Origin: an uncultured Methylococcaceae bacterium
GTDB lineage: Bacteria > Pseudomonadota > Gammaproteobacteria > Methylococcales > Methylomonadaceae
Assembly (NCBI GenBank): GCA_903863905.1
Contig: CAIPDT010000164.1
Coordinates: 1 to 35,221, forward strand
Direction of reading: 5' to 3'
Length of the DNA stretch: 35,221 bases
The translations under genes were made by a program, and so were the position numbers. Under the pieces are notes generated by a model. It was given only the letters and a program-made list of their open reading frames with translations, made no database searches and was not told the DNA's origin. Position 1 is the stretch's first letter, and every line of letters starts with the position of its first letter. Shown here one piece after another: positions 16,351-25,430 of the stretch.

Positions 16351-16891
16351 ATTAGGCGGGAGTCTTTCACAGAAATCAGCGCTCATACACTGTTTAGATA
16401 CTATAGAACAACGCTATGCACAACAACCTGTCATTATTGTACCGGGTGGTGGTGCTTTTGCTGATCAAGTCAGACTCGCCCAAACTCATTGGCAATTTGA
16501 CGATACCACCGCACATCAAATGGCTATTTTAGCCATGCAACAAATGGCTTTATTAATTAAAGGACTTAAACCGCAGTTTACCCTAGCACCTTCAATAAAT
16601 GCTTTTTTAAAGCCACCGCTAAAACCCGAAATATGGATTTGGTCACCATCGGTTAACGAACTAAATGAAGCCGGGATTGCGGCCTCATGGAAGATTACCT
16701 CTGATAGTTTAGCGGCATGGCTGGCAAAAACAATCGAAGCAAAAAGTTTAACACTCGTTAAATCAGCCGTCATTGATCAACAAATGACTCTTCAAGACCT
16801 AACGAACCTCGGTATTATTGATGCCGAATTTTGCAACTTTACCTTAAATACAGCCTTCAGCATTACTGTCATCCATCATAACGATTTTTAA
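16337..16891 (+). CDS. Amino-acid-kinase-family protein, MfnE-like (methanofuran pathway)
   Basis: 184 residues, short for the family. The N-terminus MRVIKLGGSL is the phosphate-binding loop of the amino acid kinase fold, followed by VIIVPGGGAFADQVR. A His-rich helix (TAHQMAILAMQQMALLI) and a WKITSDSLAAWLA segment resemble [5-(aminomethyl)furan-3-yl]methyl phosphate kinase (MfnE) of methanogens and its homologues in methylotrophs with methanofuran-like cofactors. It overlaps pabB by 14 nt. The fold is certain; the MfnE-like assignment is inferred from remembered motifs and the pabB context. If right, it points to formaldehyde oxidation with the tetrahydromethanopterin and methanofuran cofactors. 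Alternative: a truncated uridylate/glutamate kinase homologue. Confidence 0.72.
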   Translation: MRVIKLGGSLSQKSALIHCLDTIEQRYAQQPVIIVPGGGAFADQVRLAQTHWQFDDTTAHQMAILAMQQMALLIKGLKPQFTLAPSINAFLKPPLKPEIWIWSPSVNELNEAGIAASWKITSDSLAAWLAKTIEAKSLTLVKSAVIDQQMTLQDLTNLGIIDAEFCNFTLNTAFSITVIHHNDF

Positions 16892-16926
16892 ACGTCTGGC
16901 TACCCCATCCTCAAGCGTTAACGCCC

Positions 16927-17196
16927 CTATCTAATTTCAAATGCTGTAAACACTTCATCCACCTGAATATCCGCCAACTCCACATGGTCTACACGGGCCG
17001 TAATGGGTCCTTTGTGACTCCAAGCAATTAATTGTTCAAGTGCTTCATGCTCGGCTTCTGCAACGATTTCAACCTGACCATCCGCTAGATTTCTTACAAA
17101 GCCCTTCACTCCCAATTGCCTTGCTTTCCTTTGAGTGAATAATCTAAAATAAACACCTTGTACCCGACCATAAACTAATAACTTAATTTGACGCAT
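16927..17196 (-). CDS. acyP: Acylphosphatase
   Basis: 89 residues from the ATG at 17194-17196. A longer in-frame reading to 17277 adds a basic stretch unlike the family and lies inside rlmKL, so it was rejected. The protein has YGRVQGVYFR with the phosphate-binding R18 and KGFVRNLADG with the catalytic N36. It hydrolyses the carboxyl-phosphate bond of acylphosphates; in bacteria its physiological role is unclear. The start overlaps the last 14 nt of rlmKL, so the two are probably translationally coupled. Confidence 0.92.
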   Translation of the reverse strand: MRQIKLLVYGRVQGVYFRLFTQRKARQLGVKGFVRNLADGQVEIVAEAEHEALEQLIAWSHKGPITARVDHVELADIQVDEVFTAFEIR

Positions 17197-19525
17197 GCAT
17201 AATCTTCCAACAATAATGAATTTTTGGATTGCGCGAAAAATCTTCAGGAATCGTTTTCGCCGTGATCTCTTCAACATTTAAATCCGCTAAGGCTAACGAA
17301 TCCATTTTAAAGCGTCTAAAATTAGTAGAAAAATATAATATGCCCTCGGGTGCTAACAGAGCCACGGCATTATTAATCAATTCCACATAATCGTTCTGAA
17401 TATCAAACACCTCTTCCATTCGTTTTGAATTAGAAAAAGTCGGTGGATCAAGAAAGATTAAATCATAGATAGAACGCTCAACTTGACTCGCCTGTGTAGC
17501 CAACCATTCCAAACAATTTGCCTGAATAAATTCATGATCACCGACTGAACTATTCAAGGCCATATTATTTTTAGCCCACGTTAAATAAGTATTCGACATA
17601 TCAACCGTCGTCGTTGCTTTAGCACCACCTACCGCCGCATGAACCGTTGCACTCCCTGTATAAGCAAACAAATTTAAAAACCGTTTATCTTTAGCCTGTT
17701 GCTGAATCAATAAGCGAATCGGCCGATGATCTAAAAACAACCCTGTATCCAGATAATCTTCAAAATTCACTAATAATTGACAGCCCCCTTCTTCAATTTG
17801 ATGAAAACGACCTTGATCATTCTGTTTTTCATATTGATCAGTACTGCGTTGTTTACGACGAATTTTTAAAATAACATTTTCAGGCTTAACCCCTAATACA
17901 CCAGGTATTTCGGCCAATAATCCAGCCAGCCTTTGATCGGCTTTATGCTGATCTATGGTTTTTGGGGGCTCATATTCTTGCACATTAACCCAGGTTTCTG
18001 CACTTTGATAAATATCAACAGCGGCCGAGTAATCCGGTAAATCCGCATCATAAACCCGATAACTACTCACCTGGTTTTGTTTAGCCCACTTAGATAACTT
18101 CTTTAGATTCTTTTTTAAGCGATTAGCAAAATCAGGCGCACTAATAGCTGGGGCATCAGACTCAAACACATTATCATGACTCTCATGTTGCTCATGTTGC
18201 TTAACCGCTAAACGTTGATTAACCTCTGTTTCAATATCTGCTTGCTCAAGTGTTTCTAATACTTTATTAATAAGGTCAGGACGACTCGGGGCTTGTTGGG
18301 TACTAATCGCCAAAACCTGAGCAATACGCTCTTCTTGATTTCGAGCCTTTGGCACAAAAAACTGCTGCTCTTCAATATTAAAACGTAATAACTTACACTC
18401 CAGCGCCCCATTAAACAGTGTAATCGGTTTCTGTGATCGAATACCTAAACGAAAACCTAACTCAGGATTACTGATAATCATCGCGGCTTTCCAGCCTACA
18501 AAATTCGCTTTTAAAGTGGCACCAAATTTTGTATACAGTTCTGCCGTTTCTTCCTCATCCCCTAAACGTTCCCCGTAAGGTGGATTACAAATTAACAAGC
18601 CCGGTTTCCAACTGTCTGCCGGTTGAGCATCAGCAATATCACGACGCTCTATATGAATTTTATTTTGCAAGCCAGCTCTAGCCACATGCTGTAAAGCCGT
18701 ATGAACGGTTTGTTTGTTTTGATCAAAACCAACAATAATCGGTAGTTTCTCAATGCCTATTTTTCGACGTTGCAACGCTTCAGAACGCAAATGTCTCCAA
18801 CAAGCCGCATCGTGCTTTTTCCAACCCGTAAAACCAAAATAGTCACGTAATAAACCCGGCGCATAATCAGCCGCAATCATAGCCGCTTCTAATAATAACG
18901 TCCCTGAACCACACATGGGATCAATTAAAGAGTCATTATTTTTAGCCATTTCTGGCCAACCACAACGCAACAACATAGCCGCTGCTAGATTTTCTTTCAT
19001 AGGTGCTTTGATATTAACATCACGATAGCCACGTCGATGTAAACTTTCGCCCGACAAATCTAAACTCAATTGCGCTTGCTCACCCTGCAAATAAATATTA
19101 ATACGAATATTTGGTTGTTCCGTATCAATACTAGGACGTTGCTGAAACTTGTCTCGCATCTGATCAACAATGGCATCTTTTACTTTTAAAGCGCCAAAAT
19201 GCGTATTATTAATGACTGTTGAATTCTTAGCGCTAAACGAAACCGCAAAGGTATCGTCTGAATTAATATGATCAAACCAGTTAATAGCTTGCACGCCCTT
19301 ATATAAATCTTCTTGTGATTTAACCTCAAAAGAGCTTAATACTAATAAAATTCGATTAGCGGTTCTAGACCATAAACAGGCCCGATAAGCCGTTTCTAAA
19401 TCTCCCTCAAAGGCAACACCTGCCATCGTCGCTTTAATATTTTGAATACCGAGCGTCTTCAACTCTTCGGTAAGAATCGTTTCCATCGCCTTAGGCGTCG
19501 TGGCAAATAACTGATAAGTGGGCAT
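17183..19525 (-). CDS. rlmL: Bifunctional 23S rRNA methyltransferase RlmKL (m2G2445 and m7G2069)
   Basis: 780 residues, about 78 longer than E. coli RlmKL (702). Order: THUMP domain (about 45-155), first methyltransferase (RlmL) with DPMCGSG at 202-208 and NPPYGER at 314-320, a poorly conserved, charged linker near 400-475 that accounts for the extra length, and the second methyltransferase (RlmK) with FLNLFAYTGSATVHAA near 640 and LDPPTFSNS near 705. Substrate is helix 74 of 23S rRNA. It stands just downstream of a terminator that isolates it from the FKBP gene, and overlaps acyP at its 3' end. Confidence 0.95.
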   Translation of the reverse strand: MPTYQLFATTPKAMETILTEELKTLGIQNIKATMAGVAFEGDLETAYRACLWSRTANRILLVLSSFEVKSQEDLYKGVQAINWFDHINSDDTFAVSFSAKNSTVINNTHFGALKVKDAIVDQMRDKFQQRPSIDTEQPNIRINIYLQGEQAQLSLDLSGESLHRRGYRDVNIKAPMKENLAAAMLLRCGWPEMAKNNDSLIDPMCGSGTLLLEAAMIAADYAPGLLRDYFGFTGWKKHDAACWRHLRSEALQRRKIGIEKLPIIVGFDQNKQTVHTALQHVARAGLQNKIHIERRDIADAQPADSWKPGLLICNPPYGERLGDEEETAELYTKFGATLKANFVGWKAAMIISNPELGFRLGIRSQKPITLFNGALECKLLRFNIEEQQFFVPKARNQEERIAQVLAISTQQAPSRPDLINKVLETLEQADIETEVNQRLAVKQHEQHESHDNVFESDAPAISAPDFANRLKKNLKKLSKWAKQNQVSSYRVYDADLPDYSAAVDIYQSAETWVNVQEYEPPKTIDQHKADQRLAGLLAEIPGVLGVKPENVILKIRRKQRSTDQYEKQNDQGRFHQIEEGGCQLLVNFEDYLDTGLFLDHRPIRLLIQQQAKDKRFLNLFAYTGSATVHAAVGGAKATTTVDMSNTYLTWAKNNMALNSSVGDHEFIQANCLEWLATQASQVERSIYDLIFLDPPTFSNSKRMEEVFDIQNDYVELINNAVALLAPEGILYFSTNFRRFKMDSLALADLNVEEITAKTIPEDFSRNPKIHYCWKIMHASN

Positions 19526-19542
19526 AATATAGAATATTTTAA

Positions 19543-19595
19543 AAATAAAAAAAGGCGTAAGGCACTGACACTACGTCAGACACCTTACGCCTTTT
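19543..19595 (-). terminator. Strong intrinsic terminator after the FKBP gene
   Basis: Read on the minus strand, AAAAGGCGTAAGG pairs with CCTTACGCCTTTT (13 bp), with an inner stem CTGAC/GTCAG, and then runs into TTTTTTTATTTTT. It lies between the FKBP stop (19604) and the rlmKL start (19525) and should close the ubiG-to-FKBP transcript. Confidence 0.88.
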
Positions 19596-19603
19596 ATGAG
19601 GTA

Positions 19604-20086
19604 TTATTGAATCTTGATTAACTCAACTTCAAAGATCAAAGCTGAATTTGGAGCGATAGAACCACCCGCACCTTGTGGGCCATAAGCTAATTCAGAGGGA
19701 ATAAAAAACCGATATTTAGCGCCTTCAGTCATTAACTGTACCCCTTGAGTCCAACCGGCAATAACACGGTTTAAAGGAAATGAGGTAGGCTCACCACGGC
19801 TATAAGAACTATCAAACTCTTTTCCCTCAATCGAAGTGCCTAAATAATGAACCGTTACCGTATCAGTCGCTTTAGGTGATACTGTACCTGTACCGGGTGT
19901 TAAAACTTCATATTGCAAGCCAGTGTCAGTTGTTACAATATTAGGTTTTTTAGCATTCTCAGCTAAAAATGCGACACCTGCCGCTTTATTTTCTTCGGGT
20001 GAAGTGGCATTAGCCATTGAAAACATAGTGATCCCTATAAGAATAACAGTGATAATTGAAATAACTTTAGTTTGAATTTTTCTCAC
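19604..20086 (-). CDS. Periplasmic FKBP-type peptidyl-prolyl cis-trans isomerase
   Basis: 160 residues from the GTG at 20084-20086. That start has AAAGGCGAT just upstream and gives a clean signal peptide (VRKIQTK, hydrophobic core, ANA at about residue 27). A longer reading from 20128 lacks these features. After a short N-terminal stretch comes an FKBP domain: VHYLGTSIEGKEFDSSY, VIAGWTQGVQLM, YRFFIPSELAYG, and the closing LIFEVELIKI. It catalyses proline isomerisation in envelope protein folding, similar to FkpA or Mip. It ends the minus-strand run from ubiG and has its own terminator; a 58-nt gap before it may hold a promoter. Confidence 0.92.
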   Translation of the reverse strand: MRKIQTKVISIITVILIGITMFSMANATSPEENKAAGVAFLAENAKKPNIVTTDTGLQYEVLTPGTGTVSPKATDTVTVHYLGTSIEGKEFDSSYSRGEPTSFPLNRVIAGWTQGVQLMTEGAKYRFFIPSELAYGPQGAGGSIAPNSALIFEVELIKIQ

Positions 20087-20144
20087 GATATCGCCTTTAA
20101 GTGACGTAAAAAAAACATAGTTTACCAAAAAACGTATTGTTTTT

Positions 20145-20741
20145 TTAATTCATTTTACAGGTGCTTAATTGACGCTGAAACTCTTTAGCACGATTAGCCA
20201 CTTTATCAGCGACTCGATTTAATGGCCCATTTTTTAAATACGCCTTGCGCTGATAACCTCTCTGCCCCTCGTGATAGGCCAGATATAAATTCCTGGTATC
20301 CGACTTAGGAATGCCTAATTTAAGATGATTACTATAACTATACCAACCAATAAAGTCGACAGCATCCGAAAAATCATCTCGATCGGCCCACCAACTGCCC
20401 GCATTATCAATATAATGATCCCAAGTACCATCTAAAGCCTGTGCATAACCATAAGCACTACTAGGTCTAAACCACGGAATAAAGCCAAGCAACCATGTGC
20501 GCGGGGGTCTAGCATCCGCTACAAAATGCGACTCTTGATGCATAATCGCCATCTGTATATAAATAGGCACACCCCATTTTTCATAAGACTCTTTAGCATC
20601 CGCGTACCAATCTTCGTTTTCTTGAAACGTAGCGCAAATATTCTCAGTATTTTTAGGTGTTAAAGTCGCACAGGACGCTAACGCTAACACTAATAAAAAC
20701 AACCAACTTAATCGATTTCTCAACTGCTGAGCAATCATCAT
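20145..20741 (-). CDS. Lytic transglycosylase (SLT-like) lipoprotein
   Basis: 198 residues. The N-terminus is a lipoprotein signal with LALASC and lipidated C24. A transglycosylase SLT-like domain follows, with the probable catalytic E70 in AIMHQESHF, then SAYGYAQALDGTW and, nearer the C-terminus, NLYLAYHEGQRGY, where lytic transglycosylases have their conserved YNAG-like segment. It would cleave the MurNAc-GlcNAc bond of peptidoglycan from the outer membrane. It lies 10 nt after sufT. The specific subfamily is not recognised. Confidence 0.85.
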   Translation of the reverse strand: MMIAQQLRNRLSWLFLLVLALASCATLTPKNTENICATFQENEDWYADAKESYEKWGVPIYIQMAIMHQESHFVADARPPRTWLLGFIPWFRPSSAYGYAQALDGTWDHYIDNAGSWWADRDDFSDAVDFIGWYSYSNHLKLGIPKSDTRNLYLAYHEGQRGYQRKAYLKNGPLNRVADKVANRAKEFQRQLSTCKMN

Positions 20742-20751
20742 ATAAGCGCTA

Positions 20752-21300
20752 TTAATATAAACCTAATTGCACTTGAGCCACTTCTGACATCATTTCTCGC
20801 GCCCACGGTGGATCAAGAACCACCTCAACATTAACCCGCACCACGCCCGGTAAAGCTCGAATACATTTCTCTACATCCCCTTGAATAACCGGCCCCATAC
20901 CACAACCTGGCGCCGTTAAGGTCATCTTAACGTAAACTGCATTTTCTTCATCGCCCACAGGTTCTACGATGCACTCATAGACCAAACCCAGATCAACTAT
21001 ATTAACAGGGATCTCTGGATCATAAACCGTCTTCATCACTTCCCAACAATTATTTTTAACCGCTTCTGGACTAGTTTCTGACACTAAAGTCTGTAAATTA
21101 TGAGGCTCTTTACCTAAAGCATCCGCATCCACACCCGCAATGCGTACCATATTGCCCCATTCAGTCACTACTGTATAATTATTCCCTAAGGACTGATGAA
21201 TCGTGACCTCATCACCTTGACTTAAGGTGCCTGCAGTACCATCAGGAATGGTCACAATATTTACATCTCGGGTTAAAATAAAGGTTTCTCGTTCTGCCAT
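20752..21300 (-). CDS. sufT: Fe-S cluster assembly factor SufT, MIP18/DUF59 family
   Basis: 182 residues. A N-terminal beta-rich part of about 85 residues precedes the MIP18 domain, the two-part layout of SufT. The MIP18 domain shows DPEIPVNIVDLGLVYE and MTLTAPGCGMGPVI, including the conserved reactive Cys in PGCGMG, and DPPWAREMMSE at the end. SufT helps maturation of Fe-S proteins under high demand. It is in a tight run (9 nt after the SDR gene, 10 nt before the SLT gene); no other suf genes are nearby. Confidence 0.9.
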   Translation of the reverse strand: MAERETFILTRDVNIVTIPDGTAGTLSQGDEVTIHQSLGNNYTVVTEWGNMVRIAGVDADALGKEPHNLQTLVSETSPEAVKNNCWEVMKTVYDPEIPVNIVDLGLVYECIVEPVGDEENAVYVKMTLTAPGCGMGPVIQGDVEKCIRALPGVVRVNVEVVLDPPWAREMMSEVAQVQLGLY

Positions 21301-21309
21301 ATAAATCAG

Positions 21310-22038
21310 TTATAAATGAAAAGTAGCTGCATGAATAATTTGCCCTGTTACACCTTTACTTTGTTCAGAAAACAAATAGTAATACACAGGATTAAGAGAC
21401 GCCATTACTGGCAGTTTAGCTTTATCTTCCGCTGGATAAGCACGCTTTCTTAAGGGTGAATCAACAGGCCCAGGTACTAAAGTATTCACTCTAACTTTAT
21501 AACCTGACTCTAACTCTTCAGCCAATATTTTTGCCATGCCTTCCAGCGCTATTTTAGACACACCATAAGCCCCAGAATACGCATGGGCTTCACGTGCAGA
21601 AGAATCAGACGTAAAGACAATGGACGCGTGTTGACTTTGTTCTAACACCGGTAATAAAACCCGCGTTAACAAAAAAGGTGCATTTAAATTAACATTTAAT
21701 GAATGCCCCCAATCTTTAGTCGCCACTTGAGTCATGGGTGTAAAGGAACTAAACTCAACCGCAGAGTGCAACAACCCCTGTAAAGAACCATATTCTTCAG
21801 CAATCGTATTCGCTAAAGTTTGATAGTCGTTTTCATTAGCACCGGCCAAATCAAACGGATAGATAATAGGTTCGGGCGCCTTCGCTGCCAAAATAGCATC
21901 ATAAATAATTTCTAATTTAGGGATGCTTTTATCTAATAAGATAATATGAGCACCAGCTTTAGCCAAAGCTAACGCCGCCGTACTCCCAAGGCCACCACCG
22001 GCCCCAGTAATTAAAATAACCTGATCTTTTAAAGACAT
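21310..22038 (-). CDS. Short-chain dehydrogenase/reductase, YciK-like
   Basis: 242 residues from the ATG at 22036-22038 (MSLKDQVILITGAGGGLG); a GTG at 22056 would add six residues with no better ribosome site. It is a classical Rossmann SDR: TGAGGGLG cofactor loop near residue 12, a catalytic Ser in VFTSDSS, and YGVSK with the Tyr and Lys. The ending VTGQIIHA is typical. Substrate unknown. In many gammaproteobacteria a YciK-type SDR follows ubiG and gph, as here; its start overlaps the gph stop. NAD(P)H-dependent oxidoreductase is sure, specific reaction is not. Confidence 0.88.
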   Translation of the reverse strand: MSLKDQVILITGAGGGLGSTAALALAKAGAHIILLDKSIPKLEIIYDAILAAKAPEPIIYPFDLAGANENDYQTLANTIAEEYGSLQGLLHSAVEFSSFTPMTQVATKDWGHSLNVNLNAPFLLTRVLLPVLEQSQHASIVFTSDSSAREAHAYSGAYGVSKIALEGMAKILAEELESGYKVRVNTLVPGPVDSPLRKRAYPAEDKAKLPVMASLNPVYYYLFSEQSKGVTGQIIHAATFHL

Positions 22039-22709
22039 AAGGAGGATTCTATCCACTCAGTAAGTTGTTGAGGAGAAGCGATTAAAGCATCCGCCCCCCA
22101 TGTTTCGGGTTTATCATCGTCCCTAAGATAACCATAAAGAGCCACTAACGTCTTCATATTAGCGTTATATCCCGCTTTAATATCATGAATCGCATCACCA
22201 ATGTAAACACAATTTTCTGGACTCACAGCGGCTCTTTTACACGCTTCTAACATAGGATCACTATGTGGCTTAGGATTAGGGGTTGTATCACCACTAATAA
22301 TACAAGCCGCGCGGTGCGTTAAGTTTAATGCCGCCATCAAAGGCTGAGTAAAACGTTCACGTTTATTCGTCACTACGCCCCATTTAAGCCCGCTTACTTC
22401 AATTAAAGCTAACGTGTCAGCCAACCCAGAAAACAACGCGGATTGCTCAGCAATATTATTTTCATAAATGCTTAACATCGTCTCAACAACCGTCGCTTTA
22501 ATATCCTCAGAAACATGATCTTTTAAAGTTTCATGCACTAAAGCAACCGCACCAAACGAAATGAACGGCTTAACGGTCGTCGTTGAAAAAGACTCAAACC
22601 CGTGCTGTATTAAGGCCTTATTAAGACACAAAAGTAAATCAGGCGCCGTATCAACTAAAGTACCGTCTAAATCAAATAAAACACAAGATAACTTAAATTC
22701 AGCGGCCAT
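22029..22709 (-). CDS. gph: Phosphoglycolate phosphatase Gph, HAD superfamily
   Basis: 226 residues. HAD motif I is LFDLDGTLVDTAPDLL near residue 12, motif II VVTNKR near 116, motif III NPKPHSDP near 145 and motif IV YIGDAIHDIKAG near 170. It removes phosphate from 2-phosphoglycolate or related substrates. It sits 6 nt downstream of ubiG and overlaps the SDR gene by 10 nt, a well-known gammaproteobacterial arrangement. A MupP-type or other HAD specificity cannot be excluded from sequence alone. Confidence 0.88.
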   Translation of the reverse strand: MAAEFKLSCVLFDLDGTLVDTAPDLLLCLNKALIQHGFESFSTTTVKPFISFGAVALVHETLKDHVSEDIKATVVETMLSIYENNIAEQSALFSGLADTLALIEVSGLKWGVVTNKRERFTQPLMAALNLTHRAACIISGDTTPNPKPHSDPMLEACKRAAVSPENCVYIGDAIHDIKAGYNANMKTLVALYGYLRDDDKPETWGADALIASPQQLTEWIESSLCL

Positions 22710-22715
22710 TAATAC

Positions 22716-23423
22716 TTACTCAATGCGTTTAAAAGCGGCAATATAATTAACATCAATATCTTTACCTAAACTAAAGCGTTTATTAAACGGGTTATATTCA
22801 ATACCCACCATGCCTTGTAATTCAAGACCCGCCGCTCTAGCTGATTGACACAACTCAGACGGTTTAATAAAGGTTTTATAATCATGCGTGCCTTGTGGCA
22901 ACATTTTTAAAACATGTTCAGCCGCCACAATCGCCAATAAATACGCTTTAGGTTGACGGTTTAAAGTCGAGAAAAACACCATGCCACCTGGCTTAACTAA
23001 TTTAGCACAAGACGCAATAATTGAACCCGGATCAGGCACATGCTCCAACATTTCCATACAAGTAATATGATCAAAACTTTGAGGCTGTTCTTCAGCTAAC
23101 GCTTCAACACTAATCTTTTGATAACGCGCATTAACACCCGATTCTAAGCCATGTAAATCAGCAACATCGATTAGATCTTCACTTAAATCAACACCTAAAG
23201 CATCAGCACCTAACTTTGCCAAACCTTCGGTTAAAATTCCACCGCCACAACCGACATCCACCAAACGTTTATCGGCAACATCTACAAAACTCTGAATAAA
23301 TTGTAATCTTAAAGGATTAATATCATGCAGGGTCTTAAACTCGCCTTGAGGGTCCCACCAGCGTTCTGCCATAGAACCAAATTTATGAATCTCATGCAGG
23401 TGTACATTTTCTTTTACTGTCAT
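22716..23423 (-). CDS. ubiG: Ubiquinone biosynthesis O-methyltransferase UbiG
   Basis: 235 residues, normal for UbiG. It has the family N-terminus (WWDPQGEFKTLHDINPLRL), the SAM-binding DVGCGGGILTEGLAKLGA, and the UbiG segments CMEMLEHVPDP and FFSTLNR. It carries out both O-methylation steps of ubiquinone synthesis. First gene of the compact ubiG-gph-SDR-sufT-SLT-FKBP run. Its presence implies a ubiquinone-using aerobic proteobacterium. Confidence 0.96.
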   Translation of the reverse strand: MTVKENVHLHEIHKFGSMAERWWDPQGEFKTLHDINPLRLQFIQSFVDVADKRLVDVGCGGGILTEGLAKLGADALGVDLSEDLIDVADLHGLESGVNARYQKISVEALAEEQPQSFDHITCMEMLEHVPDPGSIIASCAKLVKPGGMVFFSTLNRQPKAYLLAIVAAEHVLKMLPQGTHDYKTFIKPSELCQSARAAGLELQGMVGIEYNPFNKRFSLGKDIDVNYIAAFKRIE

Positions 23424-23498
23424 CGTGCTTAACCGTTTTAATTTTATATAGTTTACTATATTACTAGGTTATTCGTCATCTGTTGTTCTAACGAATGT

Positions 23499-24548
23499 TT
23501 ATTTAGGTGCCTTATCTACTTCCAGAGCTTGAATTTTCTCTTCTAGCCACTTCACCTTCTTAAGCAATTCAGGTAACTTACTTAAGGCTATTTGTTCTTT
23601 ATAAGCCGTTTTTTTATCTTTAGCAGGGCTGCCAAAAACCTGAGCGCCGGCCTTAACATCACCCGCCACCCCCGAACGCGCCATTACCACAGCACCCTGA
23701 CCGATATTAACATGATCAGCCACACCCGAACTGCCCGCTAAAATAGCATAATCATCAATCGTACAAGAACCAGAGACACCCGTTAAACCACACATAATAA
23801 CGTGATTACCCACTTTATTATTGTGACCAATTTGGACTAGGTTATCAATCTTACTGCCCTTTCCTATTACGGTACTACCTAAAGCACCCCGATCAACACA
23901 GGTATTAGCGCCAATTTCCACATCATCACCAATCACCACATTACCCACTTGTGGCACTTTAACATGAGCATAATTTCTAAATTTATAACCAAAACCATCC
24001 GCACCAATAATCGCACCTGAATGAATAATAACGTTATCACCCAACACCACGTCATCATAAATCACCGCATACGGATAAATTTTACAATTCTTACCAACGC
24101 TCACTCGCTGACCCAAATAAGCACCCGCTAAGATCATCGAGCCATCCCCAATACTGACCTCACGCCCTATCACGGCATAAGGACCAATATAAACATGTTC
24201 ACCTAACGTCACTTCCCCCTCAAACACCGCTTGCTCAGCAATAACCGGTGCATACGTGCGGGCGGGATGCAGCAGTTCCACCGCCTTAATAAAACTCATC
24301 TCCGGATCAGCACACACCAATAAAGCCAAAGAATCTGGTACCTGTTCAACTTTAAAACCTTCACTAATAAAACACGCAGAAGCAGTTGAATTTATGATGT
24401 ATTTTGCATAACGACTATTGGTTAATTGGGTGACTTGCCCGGCATGAGCAGCTTTGATATCCGCAGCAGATTCAATCAAGACTAAATCGTCTCCACCCAC
24501 AATCTGGGCATCACACAATTCAGCAAGTTCTTTTAAGGTAATCGGCAT
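23499..24548 (-). CDS. lpxD: UDP-3-O-acylglucosamine N-acyltransferase LpxD
   Basis: 349 residues, usual for LpxD. A N-terminal uridine-binding domain (about 1-100) is followed by left-handed parallel beta-helix hexapeptide repeats, with [10 protein letters not shown] and [11 protein letters not shown], which carries the catalytic His, and a C-terminal helix ([16 protein letters not shown]). It adds the second hydroxyacyl chain in lipid A synthesis. It is not next to bamA, fabZ or lpxA, the usual setting, so it may be a relocated or additional copy. Confidence 0.94.
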   Translation of the reverse strand: MPITLKELAELCDAQIVGGDDLVLIESAADIKAAHAGQVTQLTNSRYAKYIINSTASACFISEGFKVEQVPDSLALLVCADPEMSFIKAVELLHPARTYAPVIAEQAVFEGEVTLGEHVYIGPYAVIGREVSIGDGSMILAGAYLGQRVSVGKNCKIYPYAVIYDDVVLGDNVIIHSGAIIGADGFGYKFRNYAHVKVPQVGNVVIGDDVEIGANTCVDRGALGSTVIGKGSKIDNLVQIGHNNKVGNHVIMCGLTGVSGSCTIDDYAILAGSSGVADHVNIGQGAVVMARSGVAGDVKAGAQVFGSPAKDKKTAYKEQIALSKLPELLKKVKWLEEKIQALEVDKAPK

Positions 24549-24642
24549 AATTGTCTCTAAATAATCTAAATATTAGCGGGTAGTTTACCAAATCCATCGC
24601 GTTAGAGTTAAGTAAACTAATCTAAAACGCTTAAAACGCACT

Positions 24643-25119
24643 TTAGTTTCGTTGCCAAAGCCCCGATTTTCCGCCCGCTTTCTCAAGCAATTTTACCGAC
24701 TGAATCACCATACCTCGATCAACCCCTTTACACATATCATAAATTGTTAATAACGTGATTTGGGTTGCACATAAGGCTTCAATTTCCACCCCGGTTTGCC
24801 CCGTGGTTTTAACCGTCGTCTGACAACGAATACGATTATTGTCTACTTCTGGTATTAATTGAATTTCTACATGCGTCAACGGCAACGGATGACACAAAGG
24901 CACCAGTTCCGCTGTTTTTTTACTGGCCATAATACCGGCAATTCTTGCGATTGCCAGCACATCCCCTTTTTTATGTTCACCGGCCATAACAGCCTGCAAT
25001 GTAGCAGGTTTCATCTCAATAAAACCCTCCGTGACAGCGGTACGATGTGTGATCGCTTTTTCACCCACATCGACCATGTGTGCTTCGCCAGCTTGATTAA
25101 AATGCGGTGTATAAGTCAT
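24643..25119 (-). CDS. moaC: Cyclic pyranopterin monophosphate synthase MoaC
   Basis: 158 residues, typical length. Motifs: [14 protein letters not shown] at the N-terminus, [29 protein letters not shown] and CKGVDRGM, with the active-site Lys, His and Asp regions. It acts after MoaA in molybdenum cofactor synthesis and makes cPMP. It is divergent from moaD-moaE with a shared 75-bp upstream region. moaA and moaB are not in the window. Confidence 0.96.
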   Translation of the reverse strand: MTYTPHFNQAGEAHMVDVGEKAITHRTAVTEGFIEMKPATLQAVMAGEHKKGDVLAIARIAGIMASKKTAELVPLCHPLPLTHVEIQLIPEVDNNRIRCQTTVKTTGQTGVEIEALCATQITLLTIYDMCKGVDRGMVIQSVKLLEKAGGKSGLWQRN

Positions 25120-25194
25120 ATCTATAGGATAATTAGTTAAAAGTACAAAGATATTTTATCATCTATTCTCATTTTGTTACCTCGGTGCACTCTT

Positions 25195-25428
25195 ATGACC
25201 ATAAACGTACATTATTTTGCAAGCTTAAAAGAACATATCGGCCGCTCAAAAAATGAACTTCCGTATACGTCCCCCTTAACCGTTCGTGAAGTTTGGGAAC
25301 AAAGCAACCCCGACATACTTATCCCCAATAACGTATTAGTCGCTGTTAACATGGACTATGTAGATTGGGATCATCTAGTTGAAGATCAAGATGAAGTGGC
25401 CTTTTTTCCACCCGTCACGGGCGGATAA
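25195..25428 (+). CDS. moaD: Molybdopterin synthase small subunit MoaD
   Basis: 77 residues from the ATG at 25195 (MTINVHYFASLKEHIGRSK), preferred to an upstream TTG. It is a ubiquitin-like beta-grasp protein with the C-terminal VTGG tail whose last Gly is turned into a thiocarboxylate as sulfur donor. The last codons come just before the GTG of moaE (2-nt gap), so the two subunits are co-translated. Partner: MoaE. Confidence 0.94.
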   Translation: MTINVHYFASLKEHIGRSKNELPYTSPLTVREVWEQSNPDILIPNNVLVAVNMDYVDWDHLVEDQDEVAFFPPVTGG

Positions 25429-25430
25429 TA

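Noticed and set aside
17197-17277. N-terminal extension of acylphosphatase
   Set aside because: Very basic, not in the family, and lies inside the 3' part of rlmKL; the ATG at 17196 gives the usual length.
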